From Rhodococcus sp. 1168 (lineage in GTDB: Bacteria > Actinomycetota > Actinomycetes > Mycobacteriales > Mycobacteriaceae): DNA of 64,000 nucleotides. The stretch is taken from assembly GCF_002091955.1 (NCBI RefSeq), contig NZ_MKKY01000070.1, positions 62,001-126,000 of the forward strand, in the 5' to 3' direction. Shown piece after piece: positions 63,048-64,000 of this stretch (its first letter is position 1; each line of letters opens with the position of its first letter). The notes beneath the pieces were generated by a model. It ran no database searches. It saw only the letters and a list, made by a program, of their open reading frames with translations, and was not told the DNA's origin. A program made the position numbers and the translations under genes.

Positions 63048-64000
63048 TCAAGCCGTCAGGTGATGCACGAAGCACCACCGCCAGTTCTCCCCCGGCTCGG
63101 CGGATTCCATGACGGGGTGGCCTGTCTCCCGGAAGTGGGCAGTGGCGTGCTGGCGCGGCGAGGAGTCGCAACACCCGATGTGTCCACAATCCAGACAGGC
63201 ACGCAATGCGACCCATTCCGTCCCTTCGCGGACGCATTCGTGGCAAGTGCCGTCGGTGTGCGTCTGCGCTTCCGGGTAGCGATCGAGATCCTCGCATGCG
63301 ACTCCGGGGTGGCCACGCAGTTCGTTCGACGCTCGAATATCTCGACGCGACTCACTGCCCGCGTCGATCATCGATTCCTCGACGTCGAGCATCCCCAACA
63401 CCTCGCCGACGACCTCGGAGGGCACCTTTCCGGAACTGCGGATCTCGAGAATTCGATCGCGTTCGGCCTTGATCATGGTCAATCGCACGCGGGCGTACAG
63501 CTCACTGGGCGTCTCCTGATCGGCCGTGGTGCCGAGTCTTTCCCATGCTGCGGAGTTGCGCTGCTCCACGCGTTGACGAACGAGTGTGTCGATGTCGTGC
63601 GGGTCCTCGTATTCGAGCTCGTCGAGCGCGGCATATCCCGCTTTGGATGCCTGCTGCAGCAGGGTGGCGCGCGCCAAGGCGTCATCCATCGGATCTGGTG
63701 ACGGGACCTTCAGTCGCCGGGCAAGAATCGGAAGCGAGAGCCCTTGCAGGAACAGAGTTCCGGCGACGACCGTGAAGGCAATGAGAAGCAGGACTTCTCT
63801 GTCCTCGGTTCCCAACGGAATGATGAAGGCGGCGGCAAGTGTGACGACCCCACGCATCCCGGCCCAGCCGATGAGCAGTGTGTAGCGCCACGACGGGACC
63901 GTGCCGGTCGTGGGATCGGCCCCCGGCCGTACCAGGGCATAGCGGGAAACGAATACCCAGAAGATTCGGATCGCGATGACGCCTGCGAGCGTGGCTGCGC
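63048..64000 (-). CDS. CPA1 Na+/H+ antiporter with C-terminal UBP-type zinc finger (5' end outside window)
   Basis: The gene continues past base 64000; about 317 codons are visible. The upstream part holds the last membrane helices of a CPA1/NhaP-type antiporter (RYTLLIGWAGMRGVVTLAAAF). A cytoplasmic helical linker of about 110 residues follows. The final 75 residues form a UBP-type zinc finger with CHECV, CLDCGHIGCCDS and HATAHFRETGHPVMES, then ENWRWCFVH. The antiporter exchanges Na+ (or K+) for protons; the finger may regulate it. The end is 18 bases from the KstR2 operator region on the opposite side. Confidence 0.88.
   Translation of the reverse strand, partial: AATLAGVIAIRIFWVFVSRYALVRPGADPTTGTVPSWRYTLLIGWAGMRGVVTLAAAFIIPLGTEDREVLLLIAFTVVAGTLFLQGLSLPILARRLKVPSPDPMDDALARATLLQQASKAGYAALDELEYEDPHDIDTLVRQRVEQRNSAAWERLGTTADQETPSELYARVRLTMIKAERDRILEIRSSGKVPSEVVGEVLGMLDVEESMIDAGSESRRDIRASNELRGHPGVACEDLDRYPEAQTHTDGTCHECVREGTEWVALRACLDCGHIGCCDSSPRQHATAHFRETGHPVMESAEPGENWRWCFVHHLTA

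Overview
The window looks like a chromosomal segment of a mycolate actinomycete, most likely Rhodococcus. It is GC-rich and has many GTG starts, ATGA/GTGA gene overlaps and F420-type (LLM) oxidoreductases. It carries the steroid catabolic genes and the KstR/KstR2 operators typical of Rhodococcus and Mycobacterium. No rRNA, tRNA or CRISPR array was recognised. Family assignments come from reading motifs and from memory of the families; no database search was run.

Layout. (1) 1-17 kb is mostly housekeeping: a truncated SDR, small membrane proteins, an Ala-rich surface protein with a lipobox-bearing sortase, pyrE-lemA-SDR, a proline-rich membrane protein, a repeat-rich DUF5666-like protein, clpB with a HAIR-like operator, a two-component system divergent from an FtsX-type ABC exporter, and a type-II-like flavohemoglobin. 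The order pyrE ... clpB - flavohemoglobin recalls M. tuberculosis Rv0382c-Rv0385. (2) 17-25 kb is the sterol side-chain block: an Rv3520c-like LLM oxidoreductase, an Rv3521-like OB-fold protein, ltp4, ltp3, a second LLM enzyme, cyp125 and fadA5, with three KstR-type operators. (3) 25.3-29.8 kb is an IS3-family element with recognisable terminal inverted repeats, broken open by a Tn554-like pair of tyrosine recombinases. (4) 29.8-49.9 kb is an accessory catabolic island. Two operons each end in a carotenoid-oxygenase (CCD) gene and each contain an acyl-CoA ligase and one or more thiolases. Between them lie two double-domain HxlR regulators, another thiolase, a nitronate-monooxygenase-like enzyme and a third ligase. 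(5) 50-51.1 kb holds decayed IS1380 and IS630 remnants. (6) 51.4-63 kb returns to steroid catabolism with the KstR2 regulon: echA20-ipdA-ipdB-ipdC and, about 6 kb away, fadA6-kstR2, each with a perfect KstR2 operator. Between them are a DUF2277 protein, two TetR regulators, a YhgE/Pip-like membrane protein, a stand-alone CYP102-like P450 and a DNA polymerase IV. (7) The window ends inside a CPA1 Na+/H+ antiporter that carries a C-terminal UBP-type zinc finger.

How it fits together. CYP125, FadA5 and Ltp3/Ltp4 would shorten the sterol side chain. EchA20, IpdA, IpdB, IpdC and FadA6 would open and thiolyse the last rings. The mobile-element-bounded island sits between fadA5 and echA20, genes that lie only a few genes apart in M. 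tuberculosis, so it is probably an insertion. It has no visible KstR/KstR2 site. Instead, both control regions of its operons share a 20-bp motif, TACTTCAATA-N4-TAGTTA. I infer a separate inducible pathway in which an olefinic acid or conjugated compound is activated to a CoA thioester, cleaved by CCD enzymes, and finished by aldehyde oxidation and thiolysis. The substrate is unknown and this island is the best candidate here for an undescribed system.
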